From assembly GCA_951828385.1 (NCBI GenBank), contig OX639973.1:62001-126000 (forward strand): DNA of 64,000 nt. The letters are read 5' to 3'. The notes beneath the pieces were generated by a model that saw only the letters and a program-made list of their open reading frames with translations, was not told where the DNA came from and searched no databases. Below are positions 54,701-63,674 of this stretch, piece after piece (position 1 is the first letter of the stretch; the number at the start of each line of letters is the position of its first letter). The position numbers and the translations under genes are program-made. Origin of the DNA: an uncultured Poribacteria bacterium (GTDB lineage: Bacteria; Poribacteria; WGA-4E; WGA-3G).

Positions 54701-55102
54701 ATGTCGATGACCGATCCGATTGCTGATATGCTCACACGTATCCGCAATGCCAATATGGCAGGACATGAACGCGTTGAAATCCCCTCTTCAAAGGTCAAAG
54801 CGGAAATCGCACGCATTTTGGCTGAAGAAGGTTTTGTCCGAAACTACCGCTTACTTGAAGACGGAAAACAGGGGATTTTAAGAATCTATTTGAAATACGG
54901 AAATACCAAAAAAGAGAAGGTCATCACAAACCTTAGACGCATCAGCAAACCCGGAAGACGGATTTACGCCAAAGCTGATAGTCTACCACGGGTTTACGGA
55001 GGACTTGGCGTCGCCATTTTATCTACTTCCAGTGGGCTGAAAACCACACCACAGTGCCGTAAGGATAAAGTCGGCGGTGAAGTCTTATGTTACGTCTGGT
55101 AA
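54701..55102 (+). CDS. rpsH: 30S ribosomal protein S8
   Basis: 133 aa. [73 protein letters not shown]. The end, [15 protein letters not shown], matches the family's G-G-E-x-L-C-x-V-W. Confidence 0.96.
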   Translation: MSMTDPIADMLTRIRNANMAGHERVEIPSSKVKAEIARILAEEGFVRNYRLLEDGKQGILRIYLKYGNTKKEKVITNLRRISKPGRRIYAKADSLPRVYGGLGVAILSTSSGLKTTPQCRKDKVGGEVLCYVW

Positions 55103-55141
55103 AATTTTGAAGATGACTCTCAACAAGTTGGGAGAAATAGA

Positions 55142-55714
55142 ATGTCACGTATTGGACTACAACCGATTCCACTACCCGACAAAGTACAGGTAGCCTTAAA
55201 TCAAAGCGATGTACACGTCGAGGGACCCAAAGGAAACCTCAATTGGGTACTCCCTGACGGAATCGATGTGACGCTTCAGGAAAACGTCCTAACCGTCCAA
55301 AGAAAGAGTGAACTTAAACAGCACAAAGCCTTGCACGGATTGGCGCGCAGCCTCATCGCCAATATGGTTACCGGTGTTTCAGAAGGCTTTGAGAAAAAAC
55401 TACGAGTCGTGGGCACCGGCTACCGGGCTGAAGTTAACCGTGATAAAGATTTGGTGCTTGATGTCGGCTACTCACACTCCGTCACTTACACCCCACCTGA
55501 CGGGATCACGCTGAGTGTTGAAGCCTCTGAAAATATAGATGGGCAGGCACACACGCCTATTGTTGTCAGTGGTATTGATAAACAACTCGTTGGACAGGTA
55601 GCAGCGACGATTCGTCAGATCCGGAAACCCGATACCTATAAACCTTGTAAAGGGATCCGCTACGAGGGCGAGCGCGTCCGAGATAAAGAAGGCAAAGCTG
55701 CCGCCGTCGCCTAA
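55142..55714 (+). CDS. rplF: 50S ribosomal protein L6
   Basis: 190 aa, two tandem L6 folds. MSRIGLQPIPLPDKVQV, VEGPKGNL, GVSEGFEKKLRVVGTGYRAE, SGIDKQLVGQVAATIRQIRK, KPCKGIRYEGERVRDKEGKA. Start after GGGAGAAATAGA. Confidence 0.96.
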   Translation: MSRIGLQPIPLPDKVQVALNQSDVHVEGPKGNLNWVLPDGIDVTLQENVLTVQRKSELKQHKALHGLARSLIANMVTGVSEGFEKKLRVVGTGYRAEVNRDKDLVLDVGYSHSVTYTPPDGITLSVEASENIDGQAHTPIVVSGIDKQLVGQVAATIRQIRKPDTYKPCKGIRYEGERVRDKEGKAAAVA

Positions 55715-55797
55715 GGCTGTTATCTATCGCGCGCAATGCGACGAAATTTAAACGCCCGATCACATAGACGGCGCGCCTATGGTAATAAGGAGACATT

Positions 55798-56166
55798 TTG
55801 ACACTTATAAAAAAGAAACGGATGGGCCATCTACGACGTCGGAAACGTGTCCGCCAAAAAATTAGCGGAACCGGTAACAGACCGCGGTTGGCTGTTTTCA
55901 GAAGTTTGAAACATATCTATGTGCAGCTCATTAACGATGAACTTGGTGAAACGGTCGCCGAAGCCTCTACTTTGTCACCGGAACTCAAAGACAACCTCTC
56001 AAACGGTGGAAACATAGCGGCAGCGGAAAGTGTTGGCGCACTTATCGCCCAAAAAGCCAAGCATCGCGAAATTGAGGGAGTCGTCTTTGATCGGGGCGGG
56101 CATCTCTACCATGGGCGCATAAAAGCCCTCGCAGAAGCAGCGAGGGCAGAAGGACTGAAGTTCTAA
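55798..56166 (+). CDS. rplR: 50S ribosomal protein L18
   Basis: 122 aa, TTG start after [72 protein letters not shown]. Binds 5S rRNA. Confidence 0.96.
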   Translation: MTLIKKKRMGHLRRRKRVRQKISGTGNRPRLAVFRSLKHIYVQLINDELGETVAEASTLSPELKDNLSNGGNIAAAESVGALIAQKAKHREIEGVVFDRGGHLYHGRIKALAEAARAEGLKF

Positions 56167-56237
56167 ATACCCCGCACACCGGTTCCTGGACCGATACAGA
56201 CACGGTAAACAGGATTCATACCGGATAGGAGACTTTT

Positions 56238-56750
56238 TTGCTGAAAGATAGAATTAACCCTGATGATTTTGAATTTGAGGAGCGCATGATTACAATTAAC
56301 CGTGTGATGCGAGTCGGTAAAGGGCGGCGCACGCCGAGTTTTAACTCCCTCACGGTTGTTGGAAATCGTGATGGCATTGTCGGGATCGGCTTTGGGAGCG
56401 CAAGCGAAGTGGCTGGCGCGCTCCGCAAAAGTTTCGCCGATGCTCGCAAAAACCTAATTCGCGTACCTATCATCAACGGCACGCTTCCGCATGAAATTAC
56501 CTGCGAATTCAAATCCGCAAAAGTGTTGTTGAAACCCGCAAGTCCCGGAACCGGGATTATCGCAGGGCACGCAACGCGCGCGATTCTCGAATTCGCGGGT
56601 GTCCGAGACGCACTGACAAAGTGCCTATCCTCTCGGAACGTGAAAAATATCGCTGAAGCTACGATATTGGGGTTAAAGAGCCTCAAGGATGTCAACGAAG
56701 TCGCACGGCTACGAGAACTATCTGTTGAAGAACTACTCAAAAGACGCTAA
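56238..56750 (+). CDS. rpsE: 30S ribosomal protein S5
   Basis: 170 aa, TTG start after ATAGGAGACTTTT. MITINRVMRVGKGRRTPSFN, VVGNRDGIVGIGFGSASEVA, VLLKPASPGTGIIAGHATRA. Fidelity protein of the small subunit. The next gene is rplO; no rpmD lies between. Confidence 0.96.
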   Translation: MLKDRINPDDFEFEERMITINRVMRVGKGRRTPSFNSLTVVGNRDGIVGIGFGSASEVAGALRKSFADARKNLIRVPIINGTLPHEITCEFKSAKVLLKPASPGTGIIAGHATRAILEFAGVRDALTKCLSSRNVKNIAEATILGLKSLKDVNEVARLRELSVEELLKRR

Positions 56751-56842
56751 AGATTGGCAAGCAGCGATCAAAAGTTTTTCAAAAAAAGGAGCGGGCATTC
56801 CTCCCACATGCTAAAGCATTGGGGCTCCTGCCCGAAGATTTG

Positions 56843-57319
56843 ATGAAATTGAATGAACTTAAACCTGCCCCTGGCTCAAAACGCTCAAGAAAACGAGTCG
56901 GCAGAGGGAACGCTTCTGGGTGGGGGAAAACCTGTGGGCGCGGCCACAAGGGACAAAAATCTCGATCCGGTGGTTCAATACCTGCATGGTTTGAAGGTGG
57001 ACAGATGCCGCTCGTGCGACGCTTACCGAAGCGCGGACCACGACGAACCGGACACAAACGATTTGAGTATGATATTATCAATGTGGAAACGCTCAACCTT
57101 TTTGATGACGCAGCGGTCGTCAGTCCCGAATCCCTTCGCGAAGCCGGCTTAATCAAACGAAAGAACGCACTGATAAAGATACTCGGCGATGGCGAACTCG
57201 AAAAACAGTTGAAAGTCCAAGCGCACCGTTTCTCAAAATCAGCGATCCAAAAAATTGAATCTAAAGGCGGCACAGCCGAGGTACTCGGACTGCATGCTAA
57301 TCCGGACAACGCTGCTTGA
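56843..57319 (+). CDS. rplO: 50S ribosomal protein L15
   Basis: 158 aa from MKLNELKPAPGSKRSRKRVG; eight extra in-frame residues upstream are not family-like. GRGNASGWGKTCGRGHKGQK, IPAWFEGGQMPLVRRLPKRG are diagnostic. Follows rpsE after 92 nt with no L30 frame. Confidence 0.95.
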   Translation: MKLNELKPAPGSKRSRKRVGRGNASGWGKTCGRGHKGQKSRSGGSIPAWFEGGQMPLVRRLPKRGPRRTGHKRFEYDIINVETLNLFDDAAVVSPESLREAGLIKRKNALIKILGDGELEKQLKVQAHRFSKSAIQKIESKGGTAEVLGLHANPDNAA

Positions 57320-57349
57320 GAGTCCGCAGGCGAGGAGGAAAAAAAATAA

Positions 57350-58684
57350 GTGATTAAGGCATTCCAAAACGCTTTTAAAATCCCCGAATTGCGGAAACGC
57401 CTCATTTTTACAGGGCTGCTCTTGATTGTTTACCGCTTGGGTGCCCACATTACACTCCCCGGTATCGACGATGTCGCACTTGAGGCCTTTTTTAAACAAC
57501 TCATGGAGCGTGGGGGTAATGTCATTGGGTTCATTGATCTGTTTTCCGGGGGCGCATTTAGTCAAATGACAATTTTCGCACTCGGTATACAACCCTATAT
57601 TAGTGCCTCCATCATTATGCAGCTCCTCGGGGTCATCGTGCCTTCTTTGGAGAAACTCTCTAAAGAACCTGATGGCAGAAAGAAAATGACACAGTATACG
57701 CGATACGGAACTGTTCTACTCAGTATCATCCAAGGTATAACCATCAGTATCGTCTTGCGGAATCCTGAGAACATTACCGGACAAGCCGGCGAGATCGTCA
57801 GAGATCCGAACTTATGGTGGCATTTTCTCGTAGTCTTGACACTCACAGCAGGCACCTCTTTCGTTATGTGGCTGGGTGAGCAGATCACGGAACGCGGCAT
57901 TGGGCAAGGCATCTCGTTAATCATTACAGTTGGGATTATTGCTGGCTTACCCGGGGGTGTCACTACCGTTTTAAACAGTTTAGTGACAAGACGAGAATTC
58001 GGAATCCTATCACTCGTGGCACTCATCGCACTCATTGTTGTAGCCGTCGCGGGGACCGTTTTCATCACTCTCTCTGTCCGTAAGATTCCAGTACAATACG
58101 GTAGACAGATTCGCGGACGTAGAGTGATCGGCGGGCAATCAACCCATCTGCCACTCAGAGTTAACGCCGCTGGCATGATTCCTATCATCTTTGCTATTAC
58201 GCTTATTCAGTTCCCACCGACGGCTCTCGGGTTCCTGCCACGAGACTGGGGATGGGTAACAGGCGCACAAGCACTGGTTGATACCGGGACACCCTTGTGG
58301 CTTACCTTTTACGCGTTGTTAATCATCGGCTTCACCTATTTTTACACAGCCGTACAAATCAACCCGATCCAAATGGCAGAGGACTTACAGAAATATGGCG
58401 GGTTTATCCCGGGGATCCGTGCCGGAAAACAGACAGCCGATTATATCAATACGACGCTCACACGCATCACGCTGCCCGGCGCAGTTTTTCTCGCCGCTAT
58501 CGCCGTCATCCCGATAATTATCACTGAGCGGCTCAACATCGGAGCAACCATGGTAGACGGTGCTTCTATTTTGATTGTGGTCGGTGTGGTATTAGATACA
58601 ATGTCACAAATTGAATCCTATTTGACCGTCCGACACTATGAAGGATTCCTAAAAGATCGGAAACTCAAAGGCAGACGACGGTAA
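57350..58684 (+). CDS. secY: Protein translocase subunit SecY
   Basis: 444 aa, ten membrane segments. GTG start after [37 protein letters not shown], plug-region [84 protein letters not shown]. The preprotein channel would export the precursor peptides and the lipoproteins of this window. Confidence 0.97.
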   Translation: MIKAFQNAFKIPELRKRLIFTGLLLIVYRLGAHITLPGIDDVALEAFFKQLMERGGNVIGFIDLFSGGAFSQMTIFALGIQPYISASIIMQLLGVIVPSLEKLSKEPDGRKKMTQYTRYGTVLLSIIQGITISIVLRNPENITGQAGEIVRDPNLWWHFLVVLTLTAGTSFVMWLGEQITERGIGQGISLIITVGIIAGLPGGVTTVLNSLVTRREFGILSLVALIALIVVAVAGTVFITLSVRKIPVQYGRQIRGRRVIGGQSTHLPLRVNAAGMIPIIFAITLIQFPPTALGFLPRDWGWVTGAQALVDTGTPLWLTFYALLIIGFTYFYTAVQINPIQMAEDLQKYGGFIPGIRAGKQTADYINTTLTRITLPGAVFLAAIAVIPIIITERLNIGATMVDGASILIVVGVVLDTMSQIESYLTVRHYEGFLKDRKLKGRRR

Positions 58685-58709
58685 GTGCTTTCGCCTGAAA
58701 GAGGATATT

Positions 58710-58826
58710 ATGAAAGTCAAACCTTCTGTTAAAAAAATGTGTAACCAGTGTAAAATTATTAAGCGAAAGGGAGTTGTCCGAGTCATTTGTCCTTCAAACC
58801 CGAAGCACAAACAGCGACAGGGCTAA
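58710..58826 (+). CDS. rpmJ: 50S ribosomal protein L36
   Basis: 38 aa: [20 protein letters not shown], then [18 protein letters not shown]. Zinc-ribbon ligands Cys, Cys, Cys, His are present. Start after AAAGAGGATATT, 25 nt behind secY. No infA, map or adk in between. Confidence 0.95.
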   Translation: MKVKPSVKKMCNQCKIIKRKGVVRVICPSNPKHKQRQG

Positions 58827-58832
58827 CCCTTT

Positions 58833-58980
58833 AATAGTTGTCGGTCATCAGTTAACTTCGGAGAGTTCCAAGTTTTCTGGTAACGATCTTTACCCAAACC
58901 GGTTATAACAGTTACCAAAGAACGTTATCATTTCCTAAACCTCTTAACTGACAACTGACAACTGATAACTGATAACTATT
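58833..58980. repeat. Long-hairpin repeat between rpmJ and rpsM
   Basis: Starts AATAGTTGTCGGTCATCAGTTAA and ends AACTGACAACTGATAACTGATAACTATT-like units (written in part). Arms are complementary at both ends. Only AAAAAGGAGTATACGC separates it from rpsM. Confidence 0.75.
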
Positions 58981-58996
58981 AAAAAGGAGTATACGC

Positions 58997-59389
58997 ATGG
59001 CAAGGATTGCTGGGGTTGATTTACCCCGAGACAAACGCATAGACATCGCGCTGACAGCAATTTACGGCATCGGGCGCTACACCGCATCCCAAATTGTCAC
59101 CGACCTTGATATTGATCCCGGAAAAAAAGTTGACACCCTCGCTGAAAATGAGATTAGTCAACTCCGAGACAAAATTCAAGACTATAAAATTGAGGGAGAC
59201 TTGCGGCGTGAAATCGATCAGAACATTAAGCGACTGATGGATATCAACAGCTATCGCGGCTTACGCCATCGCCGACAATTGCCGGTCCGTGGGCAGCGCA
59301 CGAATACAAACGCGCGCACCCGTAAGGGAAAAGCAAGAACTATCTCTGTCGGCAGAAAAGCCAAAGAGGCAGCACGCAAGAGCGGATAG
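58997..59389 (+). CDS. rpsM: 30S ribosomal protein S13
   Basis: 130 aa. [68 protein letters not shown]. Contacts P-site tRNA. Confidence 0.97.
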   Translation: MARIAGVDLPRDKRIDIALTAIYGIGRYTASQIVTDLDIDPGKKVDTLAENEISQLRDKIQDYKIEGDLRREIDQNIKRLMDINSYRGLRHRRQLPVRGQRTNTNARTRKGKARTISVGRKAKEAARKSG

Positions 59390-59398
59390 CGAAATAGC

Positions 59399-59546
59399 CT
59401 TCAGTTATCGGTTTTAATAGTTATTAGTTGTCAGTTGTCAGTTGTTAGTTACAAGAGGGTTCGGATTGTTCGGAAGGTTTTCGTAGAAAACCGAACCAAT
59501 AACTGATAACCATTCCTCTGATAACCGATAACTGACAACCACTCAT
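59399..59546. repeat. Long-hairpin repeat between rpsM and rpsK
   Basis: Left part TTAGTTGTCAGTTGTCAG, TTACAAGAGGGTTCGG; right part CCGAACCAATAACTGATAAC, ATAACTGACAACCACT. GGTTCGG/CCGAACC pair near the loop and the outer units pair imperfectly. Ends just before the rpsK ribosome site. Confidence 0.75.
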
Positions 59547-59563
59547 AAAAAAGGAGAACCGTT

Positions 59564-59935
59564 TTGCGTGGAAGAAGAAGAGAACGCAAGAATGTCCCTG
59601 AGGGTATCGCACATATCCAAGCGACCTTCAATAACACAATTATTACGATCACAGACCTAAACGGCAACACCGTTGCTTGGGCGAACGCTGGAATGACTTT
59701 CACCGGTTCACGGAAGTCAACGCCTTTTGCCGCACAGCAAACAGCTGAAGCGTGTGCACGTCGAGCAATGGATCACGGCATGAAACGCGTGGAGGTTAGA
59801 GTCAAAGGCCCCGGATCCGGACGAGAATCTTCTATACGGGCACTCGCCGCAGCCGGACTCGAAATCAGTTTGATGAAAGACGTGACTCCTATCCCACACA
59901 ATGGATGTCGTCCCCCTAAGAGACGACGGGTTTGA
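59564..59935 (+). CDS. rpsK: 30S ribosomal protein S11
   Basis: 123 aa, TTG start after [94 protein letters not shown]. Confidence 0.96.
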   Translation: MRGRRRERKNVPEGIAHIQATFNNTIITITDLNGNTVAWANAGMTFTGSRKSTPFAAQQTAEACARRAMDHGMKRVEVRVKGPGSGRESSIRALAAAGLEISLMKDVTPIPHNGCRPPKRRRV

Positions 59936-59953
59936 GGTATTTGAGGAAAACGA

Positions 59954-60586
59954 ATGAGTAGATATTTAGACGCAGTCTGTAAATTATGCCGGCGGGAAGG
60001 CGAAAAACTCTTTCTCAAAGGACGGCGGTGCAACGGCCCGAAATGTGCTTTTGAACGCCGAAGCTATCCACCCGGAGAACACGGACAAACACCCCCACGC
60101 CGAGGCCGAGACAACTTCCGGCGCCAGTTACGCGCCAAACAGAAAGTCAAACGGACCTACGGCGTTTTTGAAAAACAATTTCGGAACTATTATTTCAAAG
60201 CCGCCCGTCAGTCAGGTATCGCGGGTGAGAACTTGATTAGTTTCCTTGAACGCCGATTAGACAACGTCGTTTACCGACTTGGGTTCGCGACTTCTCGAAA
60301 TCAGGCACGTCAACTCGTGAAACATAATCATTTTACCGTCAACGGCAAGCGTGTTAACATCCCGTCCTATATCGTGCAGATCGGCGATGTCATCACACCA
60401 CGTGAACGCAGCCGAAACCTCGCTACCATTCAGGAAGCACTTGAGTATTCGCAGCAACGCGGCGCACCTGAATGGCTCGAAATCGATACCGATAAAGCGG
60501 AAGGGCGTGTTCAGGGAGCACCCGTCGTAGAACAGATCGCCGTGGACCTTGAAACGCAACTCATCATTGAACTTTACTCCCGATAG
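59954..60586 (+). CDS. rpsD: 30S ribosomal protein S4
   Basis: 210 aa. MSRYLDAVCKLCRREGEKLF has the zinc-type CxxC, continued by CNGPKC. S4 domain: FLERRLDNVVYRLGFATSRN, QARQLVKHNHFTVNGKRVNI. Followed by 219 nt with no recognised gene, then rpoA. Confidence 0.97.
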   Translation: MSRYLDAVCKLCRREGEKLFLKGRRCNGPKCAFERRSYPPGEHGQTPPRRGRDNFRRQLRAKQKVKRTYGVFEKQFRNYYFKAARQSGIAGENLISFLERRLDNVVYRLGFATSRNQARQLVKHNHFTVNGKRVNIPSYIVQIGDVITPRERSRNLATIQEALEYSQQRGAPEWLEIDTDKAEGRVQGAPVVEQIAVDLETQLIIELYSR

Positions 60587-60805
60587 GCACATCTCTATAT
60601 TTCGTGCATTATCGAATAGCGAGCGTTCCATAAATATGTAGGCGCGGCAATAGCACGCCTGCACTAAAATGCTCGGCGAAATCAGGGGATGTCCAATAAT
60701 GCGACTCCGACACAGAATTAAGTGGAAAATGTACAACTTCAAAAAGCATTGCCCCTCAGTTCGTGTGCGTTTTAACATCCAGTTTAATCCTATAGGAGGA
60801 AATTG

Positions 60806-61819
60806 ATGATAAGGTCCGAGCTAGAAATGCCCGAGCGGCTCAGAACTGACACAGAATCTTTACGGCCCGATTACGCAAAATATACCGCTGAACCTTTCGA
60901 GCGCGGATTTGGAACAACCCTCGGCAACTCACTCCGCCGAGTCCTCCTTTCCTCAATTAAAGGCGCAGCGATCACCGCTGTTCAAATTGAACAGGTAAAA
61001 CACGAATACGCCACGATTCCCGGCGTATTGGAAGATGTCGTACAAATTATTCTTAACCTCAAAGAGGTGCGGCTAAACATCGCAACAGATACCCCGCTGC
61101 AGCTGACATTGAACGCTGAAGGTTCCGGTGAAGTCACCGCTGCGGACATCCGACCCAACGCGGACGTTGAGATTATAAATCCTGACCAGCATATTGCAAC
61201 ACTTGACGAATGTGAGGGATTAGATATAGAAATCCACGCGCAAACGGGGAGAGGATATTCTCTTGCAGAAGAACACAGAACCTCAGGACAGAACATTGGG
61301 TTAATTCCCGTTGACGCAAAATTTTCACCTGTCGAGAAAGTCAACTTCTGGGTAGAGGAAACGCGCGTCGGCGATATGACAAACTTTGATAAACTTAACC
61401 TCGAAGTCTGGACAGATGCAACCATCACAGCAAAGGAAGCTGTTACACGCGCAGCAACTATTTTGCTACAACAACTCGAACTGTTTACAGAATTCGATGA
61501 AAACTACGTCGAACCGGAACCGGAGATTGACGAGGCAAAACTCAGGCGAAACCGATACCTCGCAAAACCTGTCTCCGAACTTGAACTCTCGGTCCGAGCC
61601 AGCAACTGCCTCGAAACCGCAAACATTAAAACCATACGCGAACTCGTCACAAAAGAGGAAAAGGATATGTTGGAATACAAGAATTTCGGGCGAACTTCGC
61701 TAAACGAAATTAAAGAGCAACTTGCCAACATGGGACTTGCCCTCGGAATGGACCCGGACGATATGGACGACGTAGACATCGGTGAAGATGATATGGACCA
61801 AGTTGCCTTACAGTCATAA
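60806..61819 (+). CDS. rpoA: RNA polymerase alpha subunit
   Basis: 337 aa from ATG 60806 (MIRSELEMPERLRTDTES) after TAGGAGGAAATTG. N-terminal dimerisation domain: FERGFGTTLGNSLRRVLLSS, IPGVLEDVVQIILNLKEV. C-terminal helix-hairpin domain: LELSVRASNCLETANIKTI, KNFGRTSLNEIKEQLANMGL. Acidic tail DDMDDVDIGEDDMDQ. Confidence 0.97.
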   Translation: MIRSELEMPERLRTDTESLRPDYAKYTAEPFERGFGTTLGNSLRRVLLSSIKGAAITAVQIEQVKHEYATIPGVLEDVVQIILNLKEVRLNIATDTPLQLTLNAEGSGEVTAADIRPNADVEIINPDQHIATLDECEGLDIEIHAQTGRGYSLAEEHRTSGQNIGLIPVDAKFSPVEKVNFWVEETRVGDMTNFDKLNLEVWTDATITAKEAVTRAATILLQQLELFTEFDENYVEPEPEIDEAKLRRNRYLAKPVSELELSVRASNCLETANIKTIRELVTKEEKDMLEYKNFGRTSLNEIKEQLANMGLALGMDPDDMDDVDIGEDDMDQVALQS

Positions 61820-61852
61820 CGCTTCACGACAACGTATATATGGAGGAAGAAA

Positions 61853-62257
61853 ATGCGTCATAGGAAACGCGGACGAAAATTGGGACGAACGACAAGCCAC
61901 CGAAAGGCGCTTTTTCGCAACCAAGCCACCGCGCTATTTGAACATGAACAAATACGGACAACGCTCCCTAAGTGCAAAGAACTCCGCCGAGTCGCTGAAA
62001 AATTAATCACACTCGCGAAACAGGGCGACCTGCCCGCACGGCGACAAGCCGCAAAAATGCTCTACGGGACAAACTTGCACTATAAACTCGCAAGAGGCGA
62101 GAACCCTACAGCTCTTGACAAGCACGCTGTCCTACGCAAACTCTTCGATGACATCGCACCCCGCTACCAAGACCGGAACGGTGGATACACGCGTATCATC
62201 AGAGGCGAACTCCGAAAAGGCGATGGCACACAGATGGGCTACATCCAACTTGTTTGA
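61853..62257 (+). CDS. rplQ: 50S ribosomal protein L17
   Basis: 134 aa. MRHRKRGRKLGRTTSHRKAL, FEHEQIRTTLPKCKELRRVA, LFDDIAPRYQDRNGGYTRII. Start after ATGGAGGAAGAAA. Last gene of the alpha operon. Confidence 0.96.
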   Translation: MRHRKRGRKLGRTTSHRKALFRNQATALFEHEQIRTTLPKCKELRRVAEKLITLAKQGDLPARRQAAKMLYGTNLHYKLARGENPTALDKHAVLRKLFDDIAPRYQDRNGGYTRIIRGELRKGDGTQMGYIQLV

Positions 62258-62282
62258 CCATGTTCATTAGCACATCCAATAA

Positions 62283-62325
62283 AATACACGGGCAGAGTGA
62301 ATAACTCCGCCCGTGTATATTTTTT
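62283..62325. terminator. Strong terminator between convergent rplQ and the outer-membrane protein gene
   Basis: AATACACGGGC and GCCCGTGTATA(T)T enclose GAG/CTC pairs and a short loop, followed by TTTTTT on the + strand and preceded by A-rich sequence that serves the minus strand. Likely works in both directions. Confidence 0.9.
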
Positions 62326-62374
62326 CTCTCCTAACTGCTACGCGACCTACCGACAGCTGACAACTGACAGCCAC

Positions 62375-63655
62375 CTAAAACCGATATGCAGCAGAAACAA
62401 ACACGCGATGTGTAAGCCGTTCCGTTGTCAATTCATACCCACTCCGCTGCCAGGTACCGAGCATATATCCAACATCAAGCTTCAGCGAATCCTCAAAGAT
62501 TTTACCTACACCCATCGTCAAAAAATCGCGGGCGTTTTCAATTTCAGTACCCGTGAACGGAATCGTATCCCGGAAATAACCGACACGGACGTGGGTATCA
62601 ATTACAGGTATCCTATACTCCATACCGAGCCGTGCCTGAAGCGTTACCGCATAGTATTTCTCAAAATTATCTTTCGATATATCGTCTGCAGGTGCTGGAT
62701 CGTAACGCGTCTGTGTCCAATCTGTGAGTTGAACATCACCTGCCAAAATCAGCCGCTTGTTTAACAATTTCACAGCGACCCCGGCACCAACTTCAAACGG
62801 ACGTTCAATGTGGTATGTTTGTTCACCATCTACGGAATCCGACAATTTTTCCCCATCATCAAATTCATCTACCGTAGATTGATACCAGACCTCGTCAACG
62901 CCTAACTCGACAGGCGCGACCAGTGTCACACCGAGATTGATAGTGTCTGTCAGATGCGCAAGAAGTCCTATCCTACCCCCCGTACCTGAATACACTCGGT
63001 CAATCTCGTCGTTGTCTCTGAAACGCGACCACTCATTATCCACGTTTAGGATGTCCGTGGCTTCCGTATCCAACTCATGCAGGCTATTACCGTTCCAGAA
63101 ATCCAACGAACCACCGACCAGCACCCGTTTTGTGACATACACACTCGCGCCAAAACTCCAAATCCCAATGCCACCTCTGTTTATATTCGTTTCATCAACA
63201 GCGAAGCCACTGAAATAGGTATCAGAACTCGGGTCAATGCCCTGAATCGCAGTCTGATAATCGAAATTTTGTGGACGATTGTAACCAAAGCCGACCGCCA
63301 TGCCACCCTGTTTTGTCTCCAATGGATAGACAAACCCGATAGAATTCGGACGCATCTGTGATCGGCTCGTTCCTGTTGTCGCATCACCGGTAAAATAGGT
63401 ATTCGTCCTTGCCCTGTTATGTGAGAAACTACTAAAAAACTCGAACTTCTGAATCTGTGCCATACCCGCGGGATTCCAGTAGAGCGCGGTGAAATCATCA
63501 GCGAGTCCGAGTGACGCGCCACCCATCCCCATCGTCCGCGCACCAACGCCGAATGTATTCCCGATCGCCATCTCTTCTACCTGCGCCATACTCACACTTG
63601 TAAAGAACACTATGGCGAATAAACAGATAAGACTTGCATACACTGCTCGTTTCAT
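62375..63655 (-). CDS. Outer-membrane beta-barrel protein, FadL/PorV-like
   Basis: 426 aa. Signal peptide MKRAVYASLICLFAIVFFTS ending SMA|Q. The FadL/PorV-type N-terminal block GARTMGMGGASLGLADDFTA, YWNPAGMAQIQ is clear. The rest alternates polar and hydrophobic residues (for example SIGFVYPLETKQGGMAVGFG) and ends AAYRF with a terminal Phe, as BAM substrates do. Such proteins transport hydrophobic compounds or help type IX-like secretion; the exact role is unknown. The partial gene upstream on the same strand ends 19 nt before its ATG. Confidence 0.85.
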   Translation of the reverse strand: MKRAVYASLICLFAIVFFTSVSMAQVEEMAIGNTFGVGARTMGMGGASLGLADDFTALYWNPAGMAQIQKFEFFSSFSHNRARTNTYFTGDATTGTSRSQMRPNSIGFVYPLETKQGGMAVGFGYNRPQNFDYQTAIQGIDPSSDTYFSGFAVDETNINRGGIGIWSFGASVYVTKRVLVGGSLDFWNGNSLHELDTEATDILNVDNEWSRFRDNDEIDRVYSGTGGRIGLLAHLTDTINLGVTLVAPVELGVDEVWYQSTVDEFDDGEKLSDSVDGEQTYHIERPFEVGAGVAVKLLNKRLILAGDVQLTDWTQTRYDPAPADDISKDNFEKYYAVTLQARLGMEYRIPVIDTHVRVGYFRDTIPFTGTEIENARDFLTMGVGKIFEDSLKLDVGYMLGTWQRSGYELTTERLTHRVFVSAAYRF

Positions 63656-63674
63656 CGTTCCGATTCCTCCATTA

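Noticed and set aside
47224-59546. CRISPR array from the repeated CAGTTGTCAGTT units
   Set aside because: The units are 7-12 nt, adjacent and palindromic with no regular spacers and no cas genes.
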